Below are positions 53,941-63,987 of a stretch of 64,000 nucleotides of DNA, piece after piece. The stretch lies in contig NZ_OY775906.1 in assembly GCF_963675065.1 (NCBI RefSeq), positions 3,832,545-3,896,544 on the forward strand. The letters are read 5' to 3'. A program made the position numbers and the translations under genes. This DNA is from an uncultured Draconibacterium sp. (lineage in GTDB: Bacteria > Bacteroidota > Bacteroidia > Bacteroidales > Prolixibacteraceae). Each line of letters begins with the position of its first letter. Positions within the stretch are counted from its first letter, which is position 1. Below the pieces are notes generated by a model. The model did not search any database. It was not told where the DNA came from and saw nothing but the letters and a program-made list of their open reading frames with translations.

Positions 53941-56258
53941 CTATTGAGGGCTAATCGCTTCCCTCATACGAATTGCTGCATGAATCATATTTTTGATTGT
54001 TTTTTTTGTTTCCTTCCAGTCTCTGGTCTTTAATCCGCAATCAGGATTTACCCAAATGTTTTTTGCCGGCAAATATTTCGAGGCAGCAAACAAAAGGTCT
54101 GTCATTTCATTTACATCCGGAATTCGTGGAGAATGAATATCGAAAACTCCCGGACCAATTTGATTTGGATACCGAATTTTTGAAAACACGTCCAGCAGCT
54201 CCATTTGCGAGCGTGATGTTTCAATGCTGATTACATCGGCATCCATATCAACGATAGACTGAATGATATCGTTAAACTCGGCATAACACATGTGGGTGTG
54301 AATTTGTGTTTCGTCTTTTACGCCCCAGCTACAAAGTTTAAAGCATTTTACGGCCCAGTTTAAATAGTCGGTTTGGTTTTCTTTTTTTATTGGCAGGCCT
54401 TCGCGCAAAGCTGGTTCATCAATTTGAATGATTGGCAATCCTGCTTTTTCGAGGTTAAGTACTTCGTCGCGAATGACCAGCCCCAGTTGTATGGTGGTGT
54501 TTTTTCGTGATTGATCGTTGCGCACAAACGACCACTGAAGAATAGTAACCGGACCGGTGAGCATTCCTTTCATCGGTTTTGCGGTAAACGATTGTGCCAA
54601 CTTCGAGATATCGACGGTCATTGGTGTTTTGCGAAAAACATCGCCGAAAATGATGGGTGGTTTTACTCCACGCGAACCGTAACTCTGTACCCAGCCGTTT
54701 TGAGTCCGGGCGAAACCTTCCAGTTGCTCACCAAAAAATTCAACCATGTCGTTTCGCTCAAATTCGCCATGTACAAGCACATCAATCCCAACTTCTTCCT
54801 GCCAATTAACGGCATTTTTTATAGCTGCTTCGATAAACTCATTGTATTTCTTTTTCGAAACGTCTCCGTTTATAAAATTGCGGCGCATTTTCCGAACCTC
54901 GGTAGTTTGCGGCAACGAGCCTATCATTGTGGTTGGAAAAGGAGGCAGATTTAGTTTTTTCTGTTGTTTGCGAATTCTTTCATTAAAGTCTGATTTTCGG
55001 TCTATTTCACTCCATTTATTCTGAACTTCAGAAACTTGCTCTCGCACTTTAGAATTGTTTATTGCCGGATTCTCAGACCAGTTTTTAAACACCAGGGTGT
55101 TGTTTTTTAGCTTCTTTTGAACTTGTTCTGAAGGCTTGTCTGAAGCCAGTTCTTTCAGTAATACAAGCTCGTTTATTTTCTGAAAAGCAAAAGCCATTTT
55201 CTTTTTGACAAAAAGAGGGAGATTGGTTTCGTCGTTTTCGTTTTCAAGATTATACGGAACGTGCAATAATGAACACGAAGGAGCCAGAATAATCCGGTCG
55301 GTGCCAATTTTTTCAGCAGTTTTTTGTATTATCTCCAGCGACTCTTGCAGGTTGTTGGCCCAAATGTTTCTGCCATCAACCAATCCAAGCGAAAGGGTTA
55401 AAAATTTTGGTATTTTTTCGAGGAACAAATCCAACTGTTTAGGTGCACGTACCAAATCAAGATGCAAAACTTCAAGTGGCAAACATTTTACCCATTCAAT
55501 TTGTTTTTCAATCCCATCAAAAATAGCTGGTAAGTATAAATTTTATCGAAGGGAAAGAACCAAAAAGTTCGGTTAATACAGCACGGAAGAGTTGTTGTTC
55601 GGGGTGGCTTAAATCTCCTGACAGGCAAGGCTCATCAATTTGGATGCAATCGATACCGGTATTTTCCATTTGGCCGATAAGTTCGATATAAACCGGTAAA
55701 AGGGCATGTATCAAATCCAAACGATTAAAGTCGGTCGATTTTTCTTTACCAAGTTTCAGAAAAGAAAATGGCCCAAGCAAAACCGGCTTTGTTTTAATTC
55801 CGGCTTTCAGAGCTTCATTAAACTCATCAATTACCTTGTTGCTGTTAAGTTTAAATTGTTGGTTTTTTTCAAACTCCGGCACCAGGTAGTGGTAATTGGT
55901 GTCGAACCACTTTGTCATTTCAAGCGGAGTAACATCAAATCCATCTTTTTGGTATCCACGGCACATAGCAAAGTACAGATCAATGTTTTTTAGCTTTGAG
56001 GACAGTTTGTTAAAACGTGAAGGAATTGCACCAAACATAAAAATATGGTCGGCTACCTGGTCGTAAAACGAGAAGTCGTTTGATGGGATAATGTCAATTC
56101 CTGAATCTTGTTGAAATTTCCAGTTTTTTAAGGCGTTCCTGTCGCCCTGTTTCCTGTAATTCTTCCAGTGTTGAAATACCTTTCCAGAATTTCTCGCAAG
56201 CCCGTTTCAGTTCGCGTTGTGCACCTATACGGGGAAAACCTAAATTTTGTGTAAGCAT
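53941..56258 (-). CDS. metE: Cobalamin-independent methionine synthase MetE, frameshifted
   Basis: MetE transfers a methyl group from methyltetrahydrofolate-polyglutamate to homocysteine without B12. The full reading runs from ATG 56258 (MLTQNLGFPRIGAQRELKRA) to the stop at 53941, about 770 residues, but two single-base shifts break it: one extra base in T6 at 56124-56129 (should read KNWKFQQDSG) and one in A5 at 55519-55523 (should read FDGIEKQIEW). Elsewhere the protein is intact, with zinc ligands HMC near position 640 of the frame and NPDCGLKTR. A cobalamin riboswitch lies 150 bp upstream. Single-base errors in homopolymers look more like sequencing artefacts than decay. Confidence 0.87.
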
Positions 56259-56394
56259 ACAGCATTTTTAAATTTATAATTAAACCTGAATACTTACGCG
56301 ATTAGTAAAATAGTATGGGGACGAAAATGAAGGGGTTTCGATTCGTTCCTCGACTATGCCTTATACCGCGAAAGCAATTGCCGTTCATAAAAAA

Positions 56395-56562
56395 AGACAG
56401 GTCTCCTGGCTTGTCCGTTTTACAACGCCTTCCCGCTCCGAAGATTCGGCACAGTGGCATTAAGTTGCAAAAACTGAAATGGACTTTACAGTTGCGCGAC
56501 AGCTCACGATTTTCACGTGATTCCCTATTAAACCCGTTTTACCGGGTATCTTATTTCAATAA
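56395..56562 (-). promoter_or_regulatory. Cobalamin riboswitch upstream of metE
   Basis: On the minus strand this region has all conserved B12-box features: CGCGCAACTGTAAAGTCC, GCCACTG, GGGAAGGCG, and the 3' stem GACAAGCCAGGAGACC. It precedes metE by about 140 bp. Binding of adenosylcobalamin would shut off the B12-independent isozyme. Boundaries are approximate. Confidence 0.9.
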
Positions 56563-56676
56563 TAATTGATGAACGTGTGGACAAATGTAATGTGAAAAGT
56601 TAGAAATGGTACTTCCAAATTGAAAATAATTTGTGATTCATTCGCTTTTAATGTTTACTTAATTTTTTATTTCGGA

Positions 56677-57247
56677 CTATGCAACCTCTCTTTCCAATGC
56701 TAAAAAATGTATTGAATTATTACTGCCTGTAAGCGGAAAGATTTGAATTTCGCAATTATACATTTCACCGTTTTTTCGGTAATTAACTACCACTTCTTTG
56801 AAAGGTTTGTTTCGTTCAATTTTTTCGCTTATTCTGAGTTTTACTGCTTCCGAAGTATTTTCGCCTTGCAAAAATACGGGACTCCGGTTTATGGCATATG
56901 ATTTCGGATATCCCGTCATCTCTGAAAAACCATCGTTAACCCATAAAATTCTTTTGGTTTCGTTGGTTAATATTAATGCTTTGTATGGATAAGTTTTTAA
57001 TACCTTTTTTAGATCTGTTTTCCAGTTAAACTTACCAGAATATTTATGAAGTGTTTTAAGTTCTGTTTCTCTTTCGGCTTCCTTTAAATTTTGTTGGTAT
57101 TTGGGATAATAAAATTCCCAGCACATAAGAGGAGGCACAAGCCTTTTTGATGGTTTTATATCTTTTTTTACTTTTTCTAACTCAGCCTTCGAAAGACTCG
57201 ACAGGTAGATATCGAGGCAACATCATGTCTCCAAGGTTCTTTTTCAT
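56677..57247 (-). CDS. LOV-like PAS domain protein, frameshifted
   Basis: A small protein of about 190 residues with one apparent frameshift (extra G at 57214). Start chosen at 57247 (MKKNLGDMM). The N-terminal 80 residues contain KAELEKVKKDIKPSKR and MCWEFYYPKYQQNL. A PAS domain occupies about 90-190: ILWVNDGFSEMTGYPKSYAI, VFLQGENTSEAVKLRISEKI, VVNYRKNGEMYNCEI, ending HFLALEREV. The FLQG and NYRK-G pattern matches LOV domains, but the adduct-forming Cys of NCRFLQ is absent. It follows cobO by 10 bp in the riboswitch-led operon; a sensory link to cobalamin is a guess. Confidence 0.7.
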
Positions 57248-57257
57248 TTCTTAGTTG

Positions 57258-57772
57258 TTAAAATTCAATTCCTTTTCGAGCATTAACTCCGTTTTGGTAG
57301 TAATGTTTTATTTCCTTCATTTCGGTTACCAGGTCGGCAATATCAATAATTTCCTGCGGGGCATATCTACCGGTAATAATCAGCTCGGTATTTTCCGGTT
57401 TTTTCCTGATGGTTTCCATAGTGATTCCACCGGAAAAAGCTTGTAATACAAAGCGATGTTGGCTTCGTCGAGAATTACCACATCGTATTGCCCCGATTGA
57501 ATTATTTTAGTAACCTCTGCCAATCCTTTTTGTGCCGCGTCAATATCTTTCTGTGTTGGATTTTTCACGATAAAACACCCCAAGCCATATTGTTTGATGG
57601 TTATATCGGGCAGAAACTTGTTCACAGCTTCAATTTCAGCATAGGTTTTTCCTTTTACAAACTGGGCAAAGAATACTTTTTTATCGGCACCAACTGCTCT
57701 TAATGCCAGGCCAAAAGCACCCGTTGTTTTGCCTTTTCCGTTGCCGGTGTAAACTTGTGTATAGCCTTTCAT
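57258..57772 (-). CDS. cobO: Corrinoid adenosyltransferase CobO (BtuR family), frameshifted
   Basis: ATP:cob(I)alamin or cobyrinate adenosyltransferase of about 171 residues. Walker A is YTGNGKGKTTGAFG at residues 8-21, then LALRAVGADKKVFFAQFVKG; the ILDEANIALYYKLF motif is the family's second ATP site. A one-base deletion in A5 at 57434-57438 shifts the frame; with one extra base the C-terminus reads METIRKKPENTELIITGRYAPQEIIDIADLVTEM... in the family's usual manner. It follows nrdG by 11 bp. Adenosylcobalamin made here is the ligand of the upstream riboswitch, giving possible feedback. Confidence 0.88.
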
Positions 57773-57783
57773 TTGTTTGTTTT

Positions 57784-58245
57784 TTAATGAAATAAATAAC
57801 TCACATCTTTCATAAAACCATCTTGCTGAATTTCGAATAAATGCTGGTTAGTTGTATCGCTTTTTAAGTTACCTAAATTTTCTACGTATCCGCCCAGTTT
57901 TATGTATTGAAAGTTAGTGCTGTCAAAAGCTTCGGGTAATCTGGCACAACCCGAGTACCACGCAGTTTTAGTTTCCGGGTAATGAAGGCGTATAAAATTA
58001 GCCAATTCTGCTACTCTTTGAGGATCGCCATCTCCGCCCATAAAACAAAAACAGGTGATGGATGAGGCGTATTTTTTCATCAAGGAAACGATTTGCACTT
58101 CGTTCAGTTCTTCGCCAATATCTTTCTGCAAATGCGGACTGTGGCAGCCTTTACACCGATTCGGGCAATTGGTAATATTTACTGCCAGTGTAACTTCGTT
58201 CGGAATTTCCTGAAAAACGATATCGTAGTTGTAATATTTAAGCAT
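57784..58245 (-). CDS. nrdG: Anaerobic ribonucleotide reductase activating enzyme NrdG
   Basis: A radical-SAM activase of 153 residues that creates the glycyl radical on NrdD. I choose the ATG at 58245 (MLKYYNYDIVFQEIPNEVTL); the longer frame to 58314 would lie in the end of nrdD. The cluster is NCPNRCKGCHSP (C-x3-C-x2-C), with GGDGDP as the SAM glycine motif. Unlike its neighbours it has no frameshift. It overlaps the nrdD stop by eight bases in the restored frame, and cobO follows it closely. Confidence 0.92.
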   Translation of the reverse strand: MLKYYNYDIVFQEIPNEVTLAVNITNCPNRCKGCHSPHLQKDIGEELNEVQIVSLMKKYASSITCFCFMGGDGDPQRVAELANFIRLHYPETKTAWYSGCARLPEAFDSTNFQYIKLGGYVENLGNLKSDTTNQHLFEIQQDGFMKDVSYLFH

Positions 58246-60356
58246 ATTCTTCCACTTTTTCTTCCTTATTTTTTTGAGCGTAATAGCGTTTTGCAGCTTC
58301 TTTCTGGCGTGCATCAGAGAAGCTGCTCACTCTTTTCATGTAACCAATAATACGGGTTTAATAGTCGATATTTTCAGTCTTACAATTTGGGCATTCTTTT
58401 AGATACCGCTTGTCGATATGGCCACATTCATTGCAAATGGTATTCGGAATATTAAAGGTGAAATAATTGCAACCTTCTTTGGCAGCTACCCGAATTAGCT
58501 GGCGATATTGAGCAGCACTTAAATGTTCCTCTAAATTCATATGTAATGCAGAGCCCCCGGTTAGGTGTTCGATGTATTTTTTCCCGTGAACCTTGAATCT
58601 ATCAATTACATTCAATGACTCGTCTTCTACAACATAGAAATAGCTGTTGTAACAATCTCGCGGAACAAAATAACCATCTTCACGATCCCACTTGGCATGT
58701 TTTTACGCCCAACGTTTCGGCCGGAATCATTTCGCAATTGAACAAGGTGTCTTTTGTGCGGTATTTTTTATTGTATGTTTCAATTAAACCAAGTACTTCG
58801 CTGGTAAATGCTGCGTAATCAGGATTGTCGTTTATTTCAATTCCAAGGAATTCTGCGGCTTCAACCAGGCCGTTTACACCAATGGTAAGGTACTGGCGAC
58901 CCATGTTTATGTAACCGGCATCAAACAGCGGAAGCATGCCTTTTTCCTGCAGTTCTTTTAAATTTTCGTTGTAGCCCAATTGTACTTTGTGTACCAGGTC
59001 AACCACTTCTTCAAGGAAATTATGTAAGGAATTCGTTCCTTTTTAGCTTGTTGTACGCAACGGTTCAGGTTAATTGTTAATACACTTTTTGAGCCGGTTG
59101 AAACGCCACCTGCTCCCAGTGTGTAACTAAAACCATTGTCCTGAATTTCGTTACGTAAACGGCAGCATGAACTTAAACTGTCGGCATTATCGCTTAAATA
59201 GGTGAAAAACGAATGACCATCGGCATACATTTTTGCTGTGAATTCGCCATATTCTTCATCTTTTGTATCGCCGTTTTCTGTAAGCATTGCCATTGTTTCT
59301 ACCGGGAAAGTCAGCATGGTTTTCGTACGCTCTTGGTTAAACCAAAGCATAAAACGTTTTGTAACCAGTTTAACGAATCCCATTCGGGTTTACTTCCGTC
59401 GGGGAAAACAAATTCGCCAAACAGGCTTTCAAAATAATACTTATCGTAATAGGCAATGTTCCAGAATACGGCCTGGAAATTTCGTGCTCCGGTTGGTTGA
59501 TTAAGCGAATAAACAATTTGCTCGAAACAATCAGTAATCACTTTATCAATCGAGCGTTTTCTTGCCGATAAATCAGCGTTTTCGTGGCTGCGTTTGTAGT
59601 AATCGTTGCCATATTCTTTAGCCACAAAATAGTTCATATACATTAAAAACTCGGGTGTTGCACAAGCACCGCTCAACATACTTGAAACGATAAATACCAT
59701 GTTGATAAAACCACCACAAAACGATTTTAAGTTGGTTGGTGCAGTTGAATTTCCGCCAATTTTCGAGGTGCCATCCAACAACCAGGGGTACATGGTAATG
59801 CTGGCGCAATAGGGAGCCAGGCTGGTTTCGTCGTTTTTATAGATGTAATGTTGACTTAAAAAATTAAGGTATTTATTCGATAACTCTTTCCCAAACATAT
59901 CTGAAAGGCGGTCGGTGAGCAAGCGGCGGTTTAAGCGGATAAAATTTCCTTTCGGAAGCTCGCCAATAAGTGTGGCAATGTTTTTTTTATCGACATTGGC
60001 ATTGGCATCAAATTTACTTCCACTGGCAGCATTCCGGCAGCACAATATTCAATCAGAAATTTAATACGATCACGGGTTTCCCTGTCTTCTGAATGTTTCT
60101 GGCGATAAAGCATATACGATTTAGCCACGGCAAAATAGTTTTCGGCCATTAACGAACGCTCCACCTGGTTTTGAACTTCTTCAACATTCATATCTTCCTG
60201 AATATTTACCCGGTGCAGAATGTTGGTAAGGTCATCGTCGCTTGCAAAACTTCCTACAGAAAGAAAAGCTTTCCTGATTGCATTTTTTATTTTATTCATG
60301 GAAAACGGAACCCGCTTTCCGTCTCTTTTTACGATTGAGATTTGCGTACTACTCAT
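58238..60356 (-). CDS. nrdD: Anaerobic ribonucleoside-triphosphate reductase NrdD, frameshifted and with in-frame stop
   Basis: Class III ribonucleotide reductase, oxygen-free dNTP synthesis. N-terminal ATP-cone at residues 5-95 (ISIVKRDGKRVPFSMNKIKN), then SGSKFDANANVDKKNIATLIG, GELPKGNFIRLNRRLL, catalytic body, the zinc site CNECG...CPNC, and the glycyl radical loop TRIIGYMKRVSSFSDARQ. The frame is broken four times (near 60035, T4 59357-59360, 59032-59033, T5 58700-58704). A TAA at 58358-58360, where a Leu TTA is expected, precedes the radical loop. All remaining sequence is intact, so sequencing errors are likely. Preceded by a cobalamin riboswitch. Confidence 0.88.
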
Positions 60357-60530
60357 ACTATTGTTTTTTGTTTTTAATATGCTGTTTTGCTCGTGTTTTA
60401 TGATTGAAAAATCTAACCGGAAGCCAAGAGGTACGCATTCAAAACAATTATCTGCTGATCGTATGAAACAAGAAAATTATTTTACTTGCGAACCAGACTT
60501 CAACTCCCGAAAGTCTAATTATTAAAAATG

Positions 60531-60690
60531 ATTTTGGCAGGTCTTCTGGCTTGTCCTGTGCTGAATGCCTTCCCATCCGTTGACCGACGGACAGTGGCAA
60601 TTGAATATCAGACATTAATGGACTTACAGCTGCGGGTACAGCTCCTGATTTTAACAGGATTCCCTTTTCATACCGGATAGTGTGCTACAC
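60531..60690 (-). promoter_or_regulatory. Cobalamin riboswitch upstream of nrdD
   Basis: Minus-strand features: GGGTACAGCTGCAACT-like B12 box region (AGCTGTAAGTCC here as GCTGTAAGTCCATTAAT), GCCACTG, GGGAAGGC, and GACAAGCCAGAAGACC at the 3' side. It lies about 175 bp upstream of the nrdD start. Slightly more divergent than the metE copy but with the same order of conserved blocks. Confidence 0.85.
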
Positions 60691-61014
60691 GATAAACCAA
60701 TAATCGAAAACAAGTTTAATGTTTTTATGTATACAATGTAATTCGGAGTTTTAAACAATTTAATTGATAAAAAGAGTAAAAGGCTTCTGTTTTCAGCACT
60801 TCTGTCGTGTTAATAATTGCGTAAAATTGAGAAGACTTCATGATATTTTATTGCACAAAATCGAATTTATTATTGTTATTTAAAAAAATAGCAAGATTCA
60901 TTTTATTTGGTTGATATTGAGCCTGTTTGCTGTTTTCTTTCTCTGTTCTGTTACCTAACTTTATTTCCATAAAAAGACCCTTTCGAGGTAGGATAGCAAG
61001 TTTATGTTTTGGGC
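60691..61014. other. AT-rich gap between the nrd operon and mobilization genes
   Basis: About 325 bp without a convincing gene. It should hold the nrdD operon promoter (minus strand) on its left side and the edge of the mobilization module on its right. I see long A and T runs and no terminator hairpin. Confidence 0.4.
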
Positions 61015-61048
61015 AGACCAAAACCCATGTTTAGCATCCCGTTGGTCT
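61015..61048. other. Candidate oriT hairpin
   Basis: AGACCAA (61015-61021) and TTGGTCT (61042-61048) form a perfect seven-base inverted repeat with a 20-base loop, 19 bp upstream of the mobC-like start. Position and shape fit an origin of transfer; nothing here proves nicking. Confidence 0.35.
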
Positions 61049-61066
61049 AAAAAATGGTAATAAAAT

Positions 61067-61411
61067 ATGGTGCAATTTAACAAAGGCGGACGTCCACGAA
61101 AATTGGATGGTGAGAAGATGAAATATAAGGTAACGGTAAAAATGTCGACCGTTGAATATTTCTCCTTAATTGGCAAATCGAAAGAGGCCGGGATTTCGCA
61201 AAGTGAGTTTGTCAGGCAGTCAATAATGAATACCACAGTTGTTCAACGTTTAACACCCGAGCTGAATGCAGAAATAAGAAAACTTTCAGGAATGGCCAAT
61301 AACCTCAACCAGATTGCACGAAAAGCCAATGCCCTTGGGTACGATCACGTTCGTAGCGAATACCTGTTTCTTGCGCGTAAAATTGATCGAATCATAAACA
61401 AAATGCTATGA
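61067..61411 (+). CDS. MobC-like ribbon-helix-helix mobilization protein
   Basis: A 114-residue DNA-binding protein. RPRKLDGEKMKYKVTVKMSTVEYFSLIGKSKEAGISQSEFVRQSIM is the RHH/MobC region, and the second half (MANNLNQIARKANALGYDHV) is the conserved MobC tail, in which NNLNQIARKAN is diagnostic. It assists the relaxase at oriT during conjugal mobilization. The relaxase gene overlaps its stop by four bases. Confidence 0.88.
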   Translation: MVQFNKGGRPRKLDGEKMKYKVTVKMSTVEYFSLIGKSKEAGISQSEFVRQSIMNTTVVQRLTPELNAEIRKLSGMANNLNQIARKANALGYDHVRSEYLFLARKIDRIINKML

Positions 61412-62376
61412 TTGCCAAGATTACAACGGGAGGAGACTTTGCCGGGGCAGTAGAATATATACTTGATCCCAAAAAAGCGGCTGAGCTGTTAATGGGAGAG
61501 GGCGTACGTTTGAAAAATACCAATTCGATTACAAAAAGTTTTGTTGCTCAAACAGAACTTAATTCGAGGGTAAGCAAACCGGTAGGTCATACTTCCTGGA
61601 TTTCTCAGTCCAGGATAAAGCAAAGTTGAATAATGAGTTTCTTCTAAATATTGCAGATGATTATCTAAACAAAATGGGAATCATAAATACCCAGTTTATA
61701 ATAGCCCGGCATTACGATAAAGAGCATCCCCATATTCACATTGTGTATAACAGGGTAAACAACCTGGGGAAAACGATTTCCAATAAAAATGATCGTTACC
61801 GCAGTGAAAAGATCTGTAAAGAGCTTACTCGGAAAAATGACTTGTATTTTGCCAAGGGAAAAGAAAATGTAAAGGTTCACCGGCTAAAAGAACCGGACAA
61901 AACAAAATATGAAATTTATTACAGCCTGAAAGAGCTTGTACCCAAATGTAAAGACCTGGACGAACTGGAAGCTAAACTGAACAAAGAAGGGATAACAGTA
62001 AACTACAAATGCAGGGGGAATACAAATGTTGTTCAGGGGATTTCCTTTACCAAAAATGATTTAAAATTTAATGGTTCCAAAATCGACAGGCATTCAGCTA
62101 TTCAAAAATCAAGTACAGGCTGGATGAGAATAAGAGACAGGAGCATTTTGATGTAATTGATAATCCATCACTGGATAAGGCTTTGCATCAGTTGATAAAG
62201 GAAGGTCTGCTACAGCAGAGAAGGATGAAGAAAGACGACGTAAAAGGGAATCCTATCAACAAATTAAACCCAAAAAGAAAAAGGAACAGGGGGTACCGGA
62301 TGTAGGTCATATGGTTTACCCAAATTTTCAACAAATTAATTTCAATTCAGTCAAACGTCAAAAGCTTACGGCATAA
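61408..62376 (+). CDS. Relaxase/mobilization nuclease, frameshifted
   Basis: A MobA/VirD2-like relaxase of about 320 residues. The N-terminal block reads MIAKITTGGDFAGAVEYILDP. The HUH motif is HPHIHIVYNRVN (around residue 110), preceded by RHYDKEHPHIH. Frame breaks: near 61591-61596 (between SKPVGH and LDFSVQDK), near 62093 (should read RHFSYSKIKYRLDENK), and around 62200. The last part, EKDEERRRKRESYQQIKPKKKKEQG, is a normal relaxase tail. It starts 4 bases before the mobC stop. Too many breaks for certainty, but likely real in the organism. Confidence 0.78.
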
Positions 62377-62797
62377 ACGCAGCCAGCAAATTGACAAGAG
62401 TTTTGGGATTGTTAGTATTCTTTGCTGCCAATACACCTTTCTCATACTTCGAAAGGAGACTTGACATCAAAGTATTGAAAAACACTTGCCAATTTACTGT
62501 CATCCGGCGCAATCTTTCAGTCCATTTATTCCGTTTCCTTTTGCCTAATGCCTGAATTGGAAAGAGCCGGTGTTTACGATTTGGGATTAACGATAGCCTT
62601 GGGAAATGAATGAAAATGGGAGTATTTTTCATTTCATAGGCACCAAAAGTCGTTCGAAAAAATGTGGCAAATTGCAAAAAGTCGTTCGAAAAAGTGTATT
62701 TAATGAATAAGAAAGTACAATTTAAAGAGTAGTATTAAAAAAATGTCGAATAGAAACGACAAAAAATAATTATATTTGTCGAATAGAAACGACAAAA
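62377..62797. other. Intergenic region with two pairs of direct repeats
   Basis: AAAAGTCGTTCGAAAAA occurs at 62645-62661 and 62677-62693 (32-bp period). TGTCGAATAGAAACGACAAA begins the second pair at 62744 and 62777 (33-bp period), and the unit TTGTCG/CGACAA is itself palindromic. A 103-codon open frame on the minus strand (62366-62677) covers part of the region, but I recognise no family in it. The repeats probably regulate the next gene. Confidence 0.5.
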
Positions 62798-63987
62798 TGG
62801 AAGTGTTATTCGAATTTCAAGAGAATATTCTGCGGAAATGTAAAGAATGAGTTTAGACGATATCTGCATGAAAGAATAAACTGGAATCAAAGAATGATTG
62901 CAATTAAAGGTCCGCGTGGTGCGGGAAAGACCACTCTGATGTTGCAATATGTCAAATTTGATTTGGGATTACCGGAAACAGCTTTATATATAACTGCTGA
63001 TCACACCTGGTTTTACAATCATACATTACTGGAGACCGCAAATGATTGGTATAAACAAGGAGGAAAACTTCTTGTTATTGATGAAGTTCACAAGTATAAA
63101 AACTGGTCAGTCGAATTAAAAAACATCTATGATGGTTACCTGAACTGAAAATAATTTTTTCAGCTTCCTCGGCTTTGGATATATTACCGTGGAGAAGCAG
63201 ATTTAAGTAGAAGAGTTGTAAGTTACATGTTGGCAGGTTTATCATTTCGTGAGTATTTACAATTTTCTGATAAAGTCAATTTTGATCCAGTTACAATTGA
63301 TGATATCTCTACGAATCACCGTAATCTTAGTCGCACAATAAGTGAAAAGCTGAGACCATTACCGGTATTCAGAAAATATACCGAGATGGGTTATCTACCC
63401 ATCTTTATGGAAGGAGAAGATTCCTATTTGTTGAAATTGAATCAAGTAATAAATACAATTGTAGACACTGATCTGGCCTATATTGCTGCTTATAATTCGG
63501 GCACGGCCAATAAAGTAAAAAAATTGCTGGCAGTAATTGCTGAATCCGTACCATTTAAACCGAATATCGCTGCGCTGTCAAGAAAACTGGATTTGAGTCG
63601 TGACAGTGTTTATCAATACATTTACCAGCTTGCAGATGCACGTTTGTTAAATACCTTAAGCACTGAAGGAAAAGGCGTTTCAACTTTGCAGAAGCCGGAT
63701 AAAATATATCTTGAAAATACGAACCTGGCATATGCTTTAAAGAGTAAACCAGATATAGGAAATGTTCGTGAAACGTTTGTATTTAACCAGTTACATAATG
63801 CAGGACTTCAAGTATATTCACCAAAGCCGGTGATTTTGTTTTCGACGGTTATACTTTGGAGATAGGAGGGAAGAATAAGACCACAACACAAGTGAAACAT
63901 TTGGATAATTACCTGATTGTATCTGATGATATTGAAGTTGGAACAGGTAATAAAGTTCCTATCTGGTTGTTTGGTTTTTTATACTAA
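62798..63987 (+). CDS. AAA ATPase with DUF4143-like C-terminus, frameshifted
   Basis: Start ATG at 62798 (MEVLFEFQENILR), immediately after the second repeat. Walker A is AIKGPRGAGKTTLML, Walker B KLLVIDEVHKY. The C-terminal half includes VPFKPNIAALSRKLDLSRDSVYQYIYQLADARLL (winged helix) and ends NKVPIWLFGFLY. Such P-loop ATPases fused to DUF4143 are abundant in Bacteroidota, with unknown function. Frame breaks: 62836-62838, about 63135-63139, about 63184, and 63823-63825. Outside them the protein is well conserved, so errors in the sequence are the better explanation. Confidence 0.82.

Noticed and set aside
56505..56525. TTTTCACGTGATTCC resembling parS
   Set aside because: Five or more mismatches outside the CACGTG core; it is part of the cobalamin riboswitch hairpin.
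56677..57138. PAS protein as a true LOV photoreceptor
   Set aside because: The adduct-forming cysteine is missing from the NCRFLQ position, so classic LOV photochemistry is not supported.
55500..60100. Programmed frameshifting as a common explanation for metE, cobO and nrdD
   Set aside because: The shifts occur at different sites in both directions and outside slippery heptamers; a sequencing or assembly problem is simpler.
62366..62677. 103-codon minus-strand open frame as a gene
   Set aside because: No recognisable motif, it overlaps the relaxase 3' end, and it lies in a region of repeats and frame errors; I do not annotate it.
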